Shown: positions 18,263-27,847, counted from the stretch's first letter. The stretch: DNA of 64,000 nt from Bacteroidia bacterium (GCA_026391315.1 JAPLDT010000042.1:50810-114809), one strand, 5' to 3'. Made by a program: numbers and translations. The notes: generated from the sequence alone by a model not told the origin.

Positions 18263-19555
18263 TCACCACCCGGTGGTATAGTCTAGCCGGTAAATTCTGA
18301 TAGCTGAGCTCTTGCCGGTTTTAACCGAATTGTAGAGGATAGATCCGTTCAACTGTTTGAACGGTTTTGCTGCATTTGAAATTTTGGAAATTGGCAGATC
18401 GTTGGGAATCGTTACCCTCAGGTCGTGCTGACCCTTACCGCTGAAAGTATCCGTAACCGGAAGGTCGAGGATGATGCCTCCCTCTTTCCACTCCAGTTTA
18501 AGGTTGGTTACGGCACAGGGGCTGTCAAATTTCGATTTGATGGGGATGACAATAACCGCGTTGGTTACTTTGTCTCCGACCACATCACCTCCCTGGATCC
18601 GGATATTGCCGCTGATCATCAGTTCGGCTTTGGTCTCTGCAATGTCAAAATAGAACATCTTTTCGGGCCTGTTGTTGCCAATCGTGTAGGTCACCTTGAC
18701 ATTGTTTCCTGGTTCATCATAGCATTCGTCGAAGCGGTAGGCAATTTCACAGACATCGATTCCGAGACGGCGATCTTCGATTTTAGCGCATTGCGAGTTG
18801 ATGACCGGCACTTTGGCGCACCTGACGATTTTATCGCCAATCTTCAGACTAAACCTTACTTTCCCAAGTTCGCTTCCCGCATCGGCCAGATAGGTCGATG
18901 CCAGCAAGGCTTTGCATTTTTCGATGCCGACCTGACATTTGCTTTTGCGTTCATCGATGAAGATCTGTTCCAGTTTTGAGAGCTGGCTTTGACATTGTAT
19001 CAGCTCTTCGATTGTGGTGTAGGTGTCGAGTAAAACCAGCACTTTGTTCATCTCATCTGTCAGCTGTTGATCTTTTTGCCTGAAATCCTGAACCAGATCG
19101 TCCAGATCGAATTGGCTGAAAGGATATTTGACAAAATACTGGTACTTCTGTGCCTTGGCCTTTTTATCAACCAGTTTTTCCCAGTAAAAAGCCACAACGT
19201 TGGAGGCTGAGACGCCCTGCAGGTAGTCGCGTTTTCCGGATTGGGTGGTAATGACATTCGAAAAACTCTGGTAAAGGGCATTCAGTTTGTCGGCGGTAAT
19301 TTCAGTGGTTTTTGAAACAGAGGTGGAGGAGATGAAATCTGCCACTGCTGTGGTGATCTGCGCCTTCACATTCACCATGGCATTCTCTTTGGCATCTTCA
19401 ATGGCCACCCCGTTCCCAATTCCAACGATGAAATTTTTCTCCATACTCATGGTCCAGTCTGGCTTTTTGCCACTCTTTTCCTGAACCGAATATTGGGCAA
19501 TCAGCGCCATCGGAAAAAGGATGGCGATCAGCACGAACAGTGTTTGCTTTCTCAT
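18263..19555 (-). CDS. Exported LPP20/FlgT-N-like protein
   Basis: The 430-residue product has a cleavable signal peptide (MRKQTLFVLIAILFPMALIA). An N-terminal domain at about 30-160 resembles LPP20/FlgT-N (FIVGIGNGVAIEDAKENAM, then an alanine-rich helix and KYQYFVKYPFSQFD). A helical segment at about 165-225 contains two cysteines (CQSQL, KCQVGIEKC). The C-terminal half is beta-rich with further Cys pairs (RCAKVPVINSQCAK, CEIAYRFDEC), suggesting disulphides in the periplasm. It starts 9 bp after the 356-residue protein and is surely in the same operon. Precise function is unknown; the FlgT-type resemblance is from visual pattern only and needs structure prediction. Confidence 0.65.
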   Translation of the reverse strand: MRKQTLFVLIAILFPMALIAQYSVQEKSGKKPDWTMSMEKNFIVGIGNGVAIEDAKENAMVNVKAQITTAVADFISSTSVSKTTEITADKLNALYQSFSNVITTQSGKRDYLQGVSASNVVAFYWEKLVDKKAKAQKYQYFVKYPFSQFDLDDLVQDFRQKDQQLTDEMNKVLVLLDTYTTIEELIQCQSQLSKLEQIFIDERKSKCQVGIEKCKALLASTYLADAGSELGKVRFSLKIGDKIVRCAKVPVINSQCAKIEDRRLGIDVCEIAYRFDECYDEPGNNVKVTYTIGNNRPEKMFYFDIAETKAELMISGNIRIQGGDVVGDKVTNAVIVIPIKSKFDSPCAVTNLKLEWKEGGIILDLPVTDTFSGKGQHDLRVTIPNDLPISKISNAAKPFKQLNGSILYNSVKTGKSSAIRIYRLDYTTGW

Positions 19556-19564
19556 AAGGAAAAG

Positions 19565-20635
19565 TTATTTGGTAATCGGCAGATTTCTGAATTTAAAGAA
19601 GTTGTCGTTGATGTAAAAACGCAGGTATTTGATCTCGTTAATCTTCGGAAATTCGCAGATCACCTCCGTATTTACCTCAGGAAGGATGGTCACATCGAGG
19701 TAGTTGTTACTCTCGCGGGAGCCTATTTTCATGGTAGTGATCCGTTTTTCATCTCCATTGTTGTCGATCAGCATGGTCTCGTACAAACGGTACATCTTTT
19801 GAATAAAATCCTCGGGATTTTTGTTGATCAATTCAAAATAGACGAAAATTTTATCCCCAATCCTTTTGGCGATTTTAAATCGCAGGAAAATCTTGTTTCC
19901 AAGATCAATGGTCTGACCTTCCGTGTATTCAGGCTCCTTCTCAATCTTCGCTTTCTCCTCCACTGTGAATACAATTGGCATTTTTCTGCCAATCTCACTG
20001 GCGGCTTCGTTGCATTTATCGAAGCACTCCTTGCAAACGGGAGGAACCGAATTCAGGATGCCCAAAGAGCCTCTCCAGTTGTATTGGTCGGCAAGGCTTT
20101 TAGCCCTCGAAATAGCCAGATCGCAATGGGCATTGAAATATTCAACAATCCCCTCTTTGGCCTTTTCGACCATGGCCTTGTACTTGCCGTTGCGGATATT
20201 GACCTGCTGAAAAGCGTTGTTGTAGGCTGCCTGCTCAGTTTTTCCGGCACCTTTCAGTGTTTGTGAAGCGCTGGCATAAACGTTGCCGGTATAGCGGTCA
20301 GCAATGTTCAGAACCAGTTCCATGTTGTAGGTAAAAGTTGGAGGAGCGGTTGGTGCAACATCACTGCTGAGAACCAACAACTGTGGAAAGATGATAAAAA
20401 GCGGACCATTGTCCAGCGCACTCATTCCATTCAAAGCAATGATTTGGCGCATTTTACCCAACAACATCTCCTGTGTTCCCATCGGTAGTTTCTTCAAATC
20501 ATCGGGAATGGTTGGCGCTATGGCAATCCTGGCAAAGTCATCGCTGGCGCCCGAGCTGTTCTGAGCAACCAATCGTACTGTTCCCATCAGGCTAATTGCC
20601 ACGAACAGAACGAGGATTAAACTATTTTTTCTCAT
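19565..20635 (-). CDS. Exported CsgG/TolB-N-like protein
   Basis: This 356-residue protein has a signal peptide (MRKNSLILVLFVAISLMGTV ending near VAQ). The mature N-terminus reads as an alpha/beta domain like the one shared by CsgG, TolB-N and FlgT-M: ARIAIAPTIPDDLKKLP, a helix ending LALNG-like (IIALNG), a strand LFIIFPQLLVLS, then YNMELVLNIADRYTGNVY and ASASQTLKGAG. A helical section has a CxxC-like pair (PPVCKECFDKC). The C-terminal 120 residues are beta strands (VYFELINKN, YLRFYINDNFFKFRNLP). It is 17 bp from the DUF6175-type gene and 9 bp from the LPP20-like gene. Likely periplasmic or outer-membrane associated; function unknown. Confidence 0.65.
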   Translation of the reverse strand: MRKNSLILVLFVAISLMGTVRLVAQNSSGASDDFARIAIAPTIPDDLKKLPMGTQEMLLGKMRQIIALNGMSALDNGPLFIIFPQLLVLSSDVAPTAPPTFTYNMELVLNIADRYTGNVYASASQTLKGAGKTEQAAYNNAFQQVNIRNGKYKAMVEKAKEGIVEYFNAHCDLAISRAKSLADQYNWRGSLGILNSVPPVCKECFDKCNEAASEIGRKMPIVFTVEEKAKIEKEPEYTEGQTIDLGNKIFLRFKIAKRIGDKIFVYFELINKNPEDFIQKMYRLYETMLIDNNGDEKRITTMKIGSRESNNYLDVTILPEVNTEVICEFPKINEIKYLRFYINDNFFKFRNLPITK

Positions 20636-20652
20636 GAGTATCCGATTTAGGT

Positions 20653-21618
20653 TTATTTTTCACCGATAATCAGCCACGCTTCACCCAAACCCCGCTGATA
20701 GATTTTGCACTGAATGTTAAAGGGAGGGCCGGCCAGGTATCTGCTCAGGTTAGAGATGTATCTTCTGGTATCCATGGCGACCTCACGTCCATTGAGATTG
20801 AACATCATCGGGATACGAACCTGCTCGAAACGAAGCATCGTCGCGGTAGCGTCAATTGTAGAGAATCTTCCGTTTACCGTATTGGCTATCAGCCAGTTTT
20901 CAATGTGAAAATCGAGCTGGTCATTGGTACCGTTCACATCAAACTCCTGTTCCAGATCAACTCCTGCGTTGTCCCATACGCGAATGACCAGAGCGACCTC
21001 ACGACCATTGGTGAACATGTCGTTGAAGAAGTTCTGTAGCTGACCATTGAAAGCATCCATGTGGCTAAGGACCGCCTCTTCGAGCAACAGGTCAACATTG
21101 GCTGCTGAGGAGGGTTTTCCTGTTCCTGCTGCTGCTGCTACCTGTTTGTTGGTATAAGCATCAAGCCCCCTAAGGTTAAAAGTGATGTAATTACTTGGAC
21201 CCTGGCGTTTAACATTGAAATCGATGTCCATGATAATATCCGCTTTTGCGGTACGTTTCAGTATGTCGATGGGAGTTTCAGCTACTGCAGCCCCACCTTT
21301 TGAAGTGAGCATGGCCAGTTCGGCGCTTTGGGTATCGATGCTCTTGAGGGTCTGCTCCAGATCTTTCAATGGGAATCCCCGATCGGTCATGATGGCACCC
21401 ATCTTGGTAATCACCATTCGAATTTCATCGCTGCTTTGCATGCATTTTTTATAGTCCGGCAGAACCTGATCTTTCCCATTGGCATTGACTGTCATGATAT
21501 ATCCGTGAGACACACAAAATACGTCGCTGGGAACGATCATGATAACCGGCTTTTTTGCCTGGGCAAAAAGGAGTAGAGAGATGACTCCCAAAAAGAGAGT
21601 TAGAAGGATTTTTTTCAT
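20653..21618 (-). CDS. DUF6175-like exported protein
   Basis: The 321-residue product has a signal peptide (MKKILLTLFLGVISLLLF, cut near AQA). Mature sequence begins KKPVIMIVPSDVFC and continues with MVITKMGAIMTDRGFPLKDL, ADIIMDIDFNVKRQ and YITFNLRGLDAYTNKQVAA, which I recognise as the DUF6175 type from Bacteroidota. The strand-helix-strand order again resembles CsgG/TolB-N domains. The ATG at 21618 starts the signal peptide; 39 upstream in-frame codons to 21735 are not credible. It is followed after 17 bp by the 356-residue relative and preceded by a 137-bp gap. Biological role undescribed as far as I know. Confidence 0.7.
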   Translation of the reverse strand: MKKILLTLFLGVISLLLFAQAKKPVIMIVPSDVFCVSHGYIMTVNANGKDQVLPDYKKCMQSSDEIRMVITKMGAIMTDRGFPLKDLEQTLKSIDTQSAELAMLTSKGGAAVAETPIDILKRTAKADIIMDIDFNVKRQGPSNYITFNLRGLDAYTNKQVAAAAGTGKPSSAANVDLLLEEAVLSHMDAFNGQLQNFFNDMFTNGREVALVIRVWDNAGVDLEQEFDVNGTNDQLDFHIENWLIANTVNGRFSTIDATATMLRFEQVRIPMMFNLNGREVAMDTRRYISNLSRYLAGPPFNIQCKIYQRGLGEAWLIIGEK

Positions 21619-21755
21619 CTGTTTATAATTTTGTTTTTTAATTGTCAGATGGAACTCGCCAATAATCATTTGTTTGTGTGAAAAGCAATTCTCATGGCTC
21701 GTTTCATATTGTTTAATTTTATATGTATCAATCAATTGTTTACTTCTGGCATGAT

Positions 21756-22265
21756 CTAGAACCCTGCATCCAGTCTCTTAACAACTCCTTTGTCCTGCAG
21801 GTACTTGCGCAATTCGTTGAAATTGATCGAGGCGCTTACAGCTACTTTGTAACCATGGCTCATTTTGATATTGTCGGATCCTCCCGGGGTTCCATCCGTG
21901 GTGAGGTTGACAAAACTGAGGTACATGCCGCCATCTTTGAAGAATTCATCGAAGAAATCCATGTTCTTTTCGTACCCGTCAACCGGTAAGAGAGATGGAG
22001 TGGGCGCTGCGCCATTCCCGGCAGGAACTCCCCTGAAAATGACTGCTGCTACCGAAGTTCGCTTGGCATCGTAGATGGCATTGTCGACTTTTTTCCCATA
22101 ACCCCAGACTTTCAGTAGTTTGGTCCCATCCTGACCGACACCCAGACAAGCCAATTCATAATTGTACTGGCTGTCGTACATCGCTTTCCGCTCTTTGCGA
22201 GTCTGACCAACAACAATGGTAAAGGCCAGGAATAGCGCAATTATAGTTAAAGTACTCTTTTTCAT
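21756..22265 (-). CDS. Small exported protein of the envelope cluster
   Basis: The 169-residue product has signal peptide MKKSTLTIIALFLAFTIVVG. The mature part (YELACLGVGQDGTKLLKVWG, KKVDNAIYDAKRTSVAAVIF) repeats the LPP20-like idea of a strand followed by an Ala-rich helix beginning A-I-x-D-A-K. It ends with KVAVSASINFNELRKYLQDK. It sits 20 bp downstream of the barrel gene and belongs to the same transcript. I cannot name the family with certainty; a degenerate LPP20/FlgT-N domain is the best guess. Confidence 0.65.
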   Translation of the reverse strand: MKKSTLTIIALFLAFTIVVGQTRKERKAMYDSQYNYELACLGVGQDGTKLLKVWGYGKKVDNAIYDAKRTSVAAVIFRGVPAGNGAAPTPSLLPVDGYEKNMDFFDEFFKDGGMYLSFVNLTTDGTPGGSDNIKMSHGYKVAVSASINFNELRKYLQDKGVVKRLDAGF

Positions 22266-22285
22266 ATTTTTAAATGATTGATGAA

Positions 22286-23932
22286 TTAAAATTCTATGCG
22301 CAGACCACCCATGATGGAGACCCCAGAGCGACCTTTAAACTCAGTGTCCCAGGTCTTTCCGGTAAGTGTACTTTTGGCATCGCTCTGATTTTTCACTGAG
22401 ATATCCCCAAATGGCATATAATAATTGGCGCTCCCAACCAGATAGATGTTGTGCGTCAGGTTAATGCCAAGCATTGCCCCTGCTTTAATGATACTGGTGC
22501 TTATGTCCTTGTAAGTTTTGTCCTTGGTTTGTTCGATCCCGTATTGAACGTTGGGCGTAAGTTCAACGATCCGGGCTAGCCTTAATCCTTTCCCCAATCC
22601 GATGGAGTATCTTAAAAAGTTGTATTTGCTTTCCGGGAAAGTCGTTGAGGTCGATTTTTTTCCGGAATCATAGCCTGCATCGATCATCAGGTACAAGCCT
22701 GTTACATTGGTAAACGGACCGGTCCTAAACATTAAACTACCACTCATTCCGCCGATACCACCACTCTCAAAACCCGCTACCAAAGAGAGTCCGAAGTCCA
22801 GCTTTTGTTGCAGGATCATTCCTTCCTGGATGGTTCCGCCATAGGTCTGATAGAAACTGCTCATTGGACTTGCTCCTGTGGCAACCATCTTATTGTTGGC
22901 AATTTTGCTTGTTGACCTGACAACTGCCTGCCGGACAGGAGAAACTGTCCCTTTGGATTCATCAAATTTGTACTGGTAAACAAAGAACTGCTGATCACAT
23001 TTTAAGGCCTCTTTTTTGCCAATTTTTGCACGGATTGGATGAAGCTTCTCTACTTTGACCTTCACCCTGAAATCTTCCAAATCTTTATCCAGCAGGAAGG
23101 TTGCACCTTCATACATATGGTTTGCCAGATCACTCTTCAGCTGATCCAATGATTTTGGTTTTTTGTTGTTGGTCAAAGTCTCACTGACAGAAGCTGATTG
23201 GAATGATTTGCTGTAAGCATCAGCAAATTTGAAGGTAAGCGTATCGAACGCAGCTACTTTCATCTGTTTGGCTGCTGCATCGTCATCCTCGTATGGCCAG
23301 ACATTGTAGAAATTGGCTACAACATCAGGGGTGAAAATCAACTGGTAGAAAAAGAAATCGTACTGACAATCCCAGCCCCGTATTTTTCCATCGTCCTTGG
23401 ATTTTACATCATTTGGAACCAAAATCAGAACATACGTTTTATTGACAAGATTCTGACCTGCGTCTTTCAAAAAAGCGTCCCCGCGTTTTGCAGCCACTGC
23501 CATCTTTACGTCCTGGTCGGTAGCATTGTAGAGTCCGCACTGATGAACATACTCCAGGTTCATCATTCCATTCTCCTGCCTGTTGAACCATTTTGCCACC
23601 ATTTTCCGTCCAACACCTTCTTTGGAGAGCATTTCCCGCAGATAAGAGCGTTTCTTATCGTAGGTCAGCATTTTAAAATCCTGTCCGAGGGGAAGTACAA
23701 GAGTGTTCAGGTTGTGGTTAAAATATTTATCCGAGAACTTTATATTCATAGCCGCATCAGCAGGAGCTGAATTTACTCCGGCCACTGAACCCATAAAGAA
23801 AGTCAGGGAGATCCGCGAATAAGTTTCAGCTACTTTTTCCTTCACAGGTTTCGCAGCCTGTTGGGCGTTTGATTTACAAACCACGCCGACCGACACCAAC
23901 AGAATGGTGACGAACATAAATAGATTTTTCAT
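22286..23932 (-). CDS. Exported protein with C-terminal outer-membrane beta-barrel-like region
   Basis: This 548-residue protein has a signal peptide (MKNLFMFVTILLVSVGVVC, cut near SNAQ). Residues about 30-330 form a soluble domain of unknown family (MLTYDKKRSYLREMLSKEG, VLILVPNDVKSKDDGKIRG). From about 370 alternating aromatic strands appear (LDFGLSLVAGFESGGIGG, NFLRYSIGLGKGLRL, IYLVGSANYYMPFGD) and the chain ends GGLRIEF, with the terminal Phe expected of an outer-membrane barrel. It is the first gene of the minus-strand cluster, with 132 bp between it and the end of porW. It may anchor the periplasmic partners at the outer membrane, which is inference from order and topology. Confidence 0.7.
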   Translation of the reverse strand: MKNLFMFVTILLVSVGVVCKSNAQQAAKPVKEKVAETYSRISLTFFMGSVAGVNSAPADAAMNIKFSDKYFNHNLNTLVLPLGQDFKMLTYDKKRSYLREMLSKEGVGRKMVAKWFNRQENGMMNLEYVHQCGLYNATDQDVKMAVAAKRGDAFLKDAGQNLVNKTYVLILVPNDVKSKDDGKIRGWDCQYDFFFYQLIFTPDVVANFYNVWPYEDDDAAAKQMKVAAFDTLTFKFADAYSKSFQSASVSETLTNNKKPKSLDQLKSDLANHMYEGATFLLDKDLEDFRVKVKVEKLHPIRAKIGKKEALKCDQQFFVYQYKFDESKGTVSPVRQAVVRSTSKIANNKMVATGASPMSSFYQTYGGTIQEGMILQQKLDFGLSLVAGFESGGIGGMSGSLMFRTGPFTNVTGLYLMIDAGYDSGKKSTSTTFPESKYNFLRYSIGLGKGLRLARIVELTPNVQYGIEQTKDKTYKDISTSIIKAGAMLGINLTHNIYLVGSANYYMPFGDISVKNQSDAKSTLTGKTWDTEFKGRSGVSIMGGLRIEF

Positions 23933-24064
23933 GAGGTAACGAATTTGGTTAATTATCTGATTTTATGCACATTGAATTCAAAGAAATCTCAAGTATTCCG
24001 AAAATTCCGAACGACAATTACTTCTTCTTAAGACATTTGCTACACAAAAGCTGGTTTAGAGCCG

Positions 24065-26797
24065 TTAACTAGGTTGATTAAAAGATATCTTGCTGTAGTT
24101 CTGCACAAAGAACTTCAGATATTGCAGAAGATCCTGATCTTCAATGATTTTTCGGTAGTTTGGCGAAGAGGCCAGACAATAGTGGAAGTCAACCCCTTTT
24201 AATGTATTAAATACCTCTTTGTGCTTAAGGATGGTTCCAAAATATCCCAGTCCTTCCTCTTTATTTGGAAGACTCCGAACCACAACAAGTTGTATCTCAT
24301 CATTTAATCTGATCTCTTCAACGTCAAAATCGATCGATGTATAGTAATCGATGTTAAAATTAGCCAGGTCAAAAATCAGGCGGTTGACATCAATTTTGGC
24401 GCTCTTCGGGAAAGAGAGCACAAAATAGTGGAACAGCTCTTCATCATAGGAATATTTTCCTCCAAAAGCATCATCCTTCCGGATAGCGGGTTTTTCGGGC
24501 AGTTTGCTTAGGGAGGCTGAATCCATCTTTGAGATCATCTTCTCCAATTCGGCAAGGCTATTTTGGCGGACCAAATCGCGGATCTTTACAACCACCGGTT
24601 TTGCCGGCGATGTGGGATAATCGGTAAGATATTGATCCAGCATTTTCGAAAACTCATCCTGTGAAGCGTTTTTCCCTTTGGCAATCAAGTCAATAAATTT
24701 CACCTTGGGCAGCAAAAGACTGTCCGGCTGAAGCGCCAACACCTCTGTTGCCAATTGCCCGGCAGCATTGAAATCCCCGCTCTTGTACAAGGTAAGGGCT
24801 TCACCATATTTAAGCTCTCTCTGCTGTTTTCTGACCTCCATCTCATGCAGGAAATCAGGATTCAGTAAAAACTTCGCATAATTCGATTCAGGATACTTTT
24901 GGGTGATTTTATTCTTGAAAATCTCCTCCTTGTACTTCATCTTATGGAATTCGATCCATACCGGTAGCTCATAAATACTTTCAGGGTACCTGACATTCAG
25001 CTCTTCATACATGGCAATGGCATGGATATTATCATTCAGCACACCCTCATAAATTCTCCCGGCCGCAAAATAAGCCGACTTGATCCGATCGTGCGAAGCA
25101 CGCATTAAAGAGTCTGTCAATGGCAGATTCTGAAGGTAATATTCGACCGTTTTGGGATTAGACTCTTTCTGTTTTTGCGTCTCTTTTTTCTGCACATCAG
25201 TAGCATCAGCCAGCTCATTTTCGCCCGGATTTAAAGAAATTTTATTCTTTCGTCTCCAGTTGTCCTCCAGTTTCCTTTTGCCCCAGATTTGTTGGAAATC
25301 GGTTTTGCCAAGCCCCGCCGTAACCGGATTGTAAAAATACCAGGAGCTGTTGTTCGACTGGTTATCGACATTTGAACGGTACTGCTGGCCTCTGAAATAA
25401 TTTGCACTGTTCTGTTCCTTTTGCAAGTCTGCCTGCTTTTTGCTCTCCTCCTCAGCCAATTTGGCAATCTCCTTGTTGATAAAGCTCAGTCGGTCTTTTT
25501 CGTTCATCAGGGCAACCTTCTGCAAACTGTCTTCTCTCCCAATCACGTCGAGGTTCTTTACCAAGGCCGACAATCCGTTGGTTTTTGAGACAATTTCATC
25601 GTAACCGGGATAATCTGCCCTGACGACAGCCAGTGCACTGTCGTAATAACAGGATGCCATCCGGTAGTTACTCTCTTCCAGCGAAAGGCGCGCAACTTTC
25701 AAACTGGAAAGCGCCCGCTGGTTGTTGTTGTCAAGGCTATAGGTTACGGAAGTTCTAAAATATTTCAAAGCCTCTTCCCTACGTTGTGACTTGAGCGCCA
25801 CTTCACCTTTGGCATAATAAATGCGGTCGAGGTATGGACGGTTGTTCCCGTTTCTGATCATTTTGGCAAGAGCCAGATCGACCTCTTCCAGATTGCTGCT
25901 GGCATATTCCAGCAGTGATATTTTCGCTTCAAAGGCCATTCTGATGGGTGGCTTCGATTTTACAACACGGTGGAATGCTGCCACAGCCTCGTCGTTCTGC
26001 CCCAGGGTCAGGTAGAGCTGAGCCAGGATAAAATTGTATCTCCCCTTCTCTTTTCTGGTCAAATCCATCTTCAAGGCCTGATTCAACTGAAAGACCGCCT
26101 CTTTCCAATCTTTGGTGGTGATGAAATAGTCGGCCTTCACTACCGTAAGATCCTTTTTGACCTCTACCGGCAGACTGCCATCCCGCTCAAGCAATTTTAA
26201 AATTTGAAGTGCCTTGTCGAATTCACCTGTCTCAATATAACATCTTGACAACCAAAGAAAAGCCGGATTTCTGGTTGGCTGATTGGAGAAATTGTGCAAT
26301 ATGTAATTGAAACTCTCCTGCGCCCTGTGAAAATCGCGCTGGTAGTAGGCAGCCTGACCCATCAGCAGATAGGTATCATCTATCCACTTGTTGTATTCAG
26401 CCTTGTAGGCAAATGCCGTGTATGCCTCGGAGGTGTTGGTTTTTCGTTTTGGACTCTTGGTAATCGAATGGGTAGCAATCAGCTTCAGACACTTCTGCAC
26501 AGCATATTCCATTTGCGAAATAGCCACCTGCGAGGCTGCAGGATTGGTTTCCGGAAAAACCGGTAACAGATGGGTATAGTCCTCAATGACCTGACGATCC
26601 ATCCGCATCAAACCCTCCTTTACACTCTCCCTTGCATTAAAATAGATGTTGTAATGGGAGTTTAATTGGTGGTAAAACCGGGATATGGCAGTATTGTTCT
26701 GTGTGGAGCATCCAACAGAAAACAGTAGAACCAGCAGATAAAAAAACTGATTTAAAGCGTGTCCCTTCAAGCGATTTTGGATAAATGTATCACACAA
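24065..26797 (-). CDS. porW: Type IX secretion/gliding lipoprotein PorW/SprE (TPR protein)
   Basis: The 910-residue product starts with a lipoprotein signal ending FSVGC (Cys30) and the diagnostic N-terminal block SRFYHQLNSHYNIYFNARES of PorW/SprE. Several tetratricopeptide-type helices follow (YQRDFHRAQESFNYIL, RNPAFLWLSRCYIETGEFDK, GQNDEAVAAFHRVV). A low-complexity Lys/Gln/Asn region lies in the middle, and a folded C-terminal domain (LGYFGTILKHKEVFNTLKGV) completes it. In Flavobacterium and Porphyromonas this lipoprotein is needed for type IX secretion and links motor and translocon parts. Only one plausible ATG gives the signal peptide. It ends beside, but is separate from, the envelope cluster, and its start is 25 bp from the mrp stop. 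Confidence 0.88.
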   Translation of the reverse strand: MCDTFIQNRLKGHALNQFFYLLVLLFSVGCSTQNNTAISRFYHQLNSHYNIYFNARESVKEGLMRMDRQVIEDYTHLLPVFPETNPAASQVAISQMEYAVQKCLKLIATHSITKSPKRKTNTSEAYTAFAYKAEYNKWIDDTYLLMGQAAYYQRDFHRAQESFNYILHNFSNQPTRNPAFLWLSRCYIETGEFDKALQILKLLERDGSLPVEVKKDLTVVKADYFITTKDWKEAVFQLNQALKMDLTRKEKGRYNFILAQLYLTLGQNDEAVAAFHRVVKSKPPIRMAFEAKISLLEYASSNLEEVDLALAKMIRNGNNRPYLDRIYYAKGEVALKSQRREEALKYFRTSVTYSLDNNNQRALSSLKVARLSLEESNYRMASCYYDSALAVVRADYPGYDEIVSKTNGLSALVKNLDVIGREDSLQKVALMNEKDRLSFINKEIAKLAEEESKKQADLQKEQNSANYFRGQQYRSNVDNQSNNSSWYFYNPVTAGLGKTDFQQIWGKRKLEDNWRRKNKISLNPGENELADATDVQKKETQKQKESNPKTVEYYLQNLPLTDSLMRASHDRIKSAYFAAGRIYEGVLNDNIHAIAMYEELNVRYPESIYELPVWIEFHKMKYKEEIFKNKITQKYPESNYAKFLLNPDFLHEMEVRKQQRELKYGEALTLYKSGDFNAAGQLATEVLALQPDSLLLPKVKFIDLIAKGKNASQDEFSKMLDQYLTDYPTSPAKPVVVKIRDLVRQNSLAELEKMISKMDSASLSKLPEKPAIRKDDAFGGKYSYDEELFHYFVLSFPKSAKIDVNRLIFDLANFNIDYYTSIDFDVEEIRLNDEIQLVVVRSLPNKEEGLGYFGTILKHKEVFNTLKGVDFHYCLASSPNYRKIIEDQDLLQYLKFFVQNYSKISFNQPS

Positions 26798-26821
26798 ATT
26801 AACTCAAAATTGCTGAAAAAA

Positions 26822-27847
26822 TCACTTCCGCTTGACGGTTACTTTCCTGGTAGGTTCAAAATAAATATTCCGACGTTCCAATTGTTCGATCAGCTCATCT
26901 GCCAATTGTTCGAAGGCAAGTCCCGAAGCGCTCTCCTCGTCGCACGCAGCAGGCAATCCATTGTCGCCACCTTCCCTGATACGCATTACGATGGGAATCT
27001 GACCCAGCAAAGGAAGATCCATCGAAGCTGCCAACTCTTTCCCGCCGTCCTTGCCGAAAATGTAATACTTGTTTTCGGGAAGCTCGGCCGGAGTAAACCA
27101 GGCCATATTTTCGATGATACCCAATACAGGTACATTGATCGACTTGCTGTTGAACATGGATACGCCTTTCACAACATCTGCCAGGGCAACATCCTGAGGT
27201 GTGGTAACGATAACCGCGCCGGTGACGGCAACCGTCTGAACCAGGGTGAGGTGAATGTCGCTGGTTCCAGGTGGCAGGTCGACCAGCAAAAAGTCGAGTT
27301 CTCCCCAGTTTCCTTCCATGATAAGCTGCTTCAACGCATTGGAAGCAACAGGGCCTCGCCAGATAAGGGCATCCTGCTTGTTGGCAAAGAAACCAATGGA
27401 GAGGAATTTAACGCCAAATTTCTCAATGGGAACGATCCGGTCGCGACCATCGATCTTTTCGAAATAGGGACGTGCATCCTCTTCCCTAGCCAACGTAACG
27501 GCTAGGTTGACTGCCATGGTTGACTTGCCAACACCGCCCTTGCCGGATGCGATGGCTATAATATTTTTTACACCCGGCAGCACAGGCGGACTCATCCTGT
27601 TGGCGCTTTTGGGAGTTATTGTTACCTCAAAGTCGCTGCCATATTCGCGACGTATCTCATCCTTGCACGCTTCCGAAACGGGAACAATGGAAGGATCATC
27701 CTCCTTCTGGAATATCAAAGAAAAAGTGATTTTCTTTCCTGCGACACGGATCTCCTGAACCATCTCCAGGTCAACAATGCTCTTATCAGTGCCGGGGAAA
27801 TGAATTCTCCGGAGGGTGTCGGATATATTTTTGGGTATTAAGGCCAT
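26822..27847 (-). CDS. mrp: Mrp/ApbC-type Fe-S carrier ATPase with apparent internal deletion
   Basis: This 341-residue P-loop protein has an N-terminal MIP18-like domain at 1-85, a deviant Walker A (IASGKGGVGKST), VDLPPGTSD, TTPQDVAL and the FTPAELPENKYYIFG segment typical of Bacteroidota Mrp, which lacks the CxxC of other phyla. Mrp proteins load or carry Fe-S clusters. Between NLAVTLARE and EDARPYFEK the block that normally reads like GAKVGLLDADIYGPS is missing, about 23 residues. It includes the conserved Asp that aids Mg-ATP handling. The frame is kept across 27477-27486. The protein is about 20 residues shorter than usual. It may be inactive, altered, or an assembly artefact. The gene precedes trmB in the reversed order seen in related genomes. 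Confidence 0.88.
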   Translation of the reverse strand: MALIPKNISDTLRRIHFPGTDKSIVDLEMVQEIRVAGKKITFSLIFQKEDDPSIVPVSEACKDEIRREYGSDFEVTITPKSANRMSPPVLPGVKNIIAIASGKGGVGKSTMAVNLAVTLAREEDARPYFEKIDGRDRIVPIEKFGVKFLSIGFFANKQDALIWRGPVASNALKQLIMEGNWGELDFLLVDLPPGTSDIHLTLVQTVAVTGAVIVTTPQDVALADVVKGVSMFNSKSINVPVLGIIENMAWFTPAELPENKYYIFGKDGGKELAASMDLPLLGQIPIVMRIREGGDNGLPAACDEESASGLAFEQLADELIEQLERRNIYFEPTRKVTVKRK

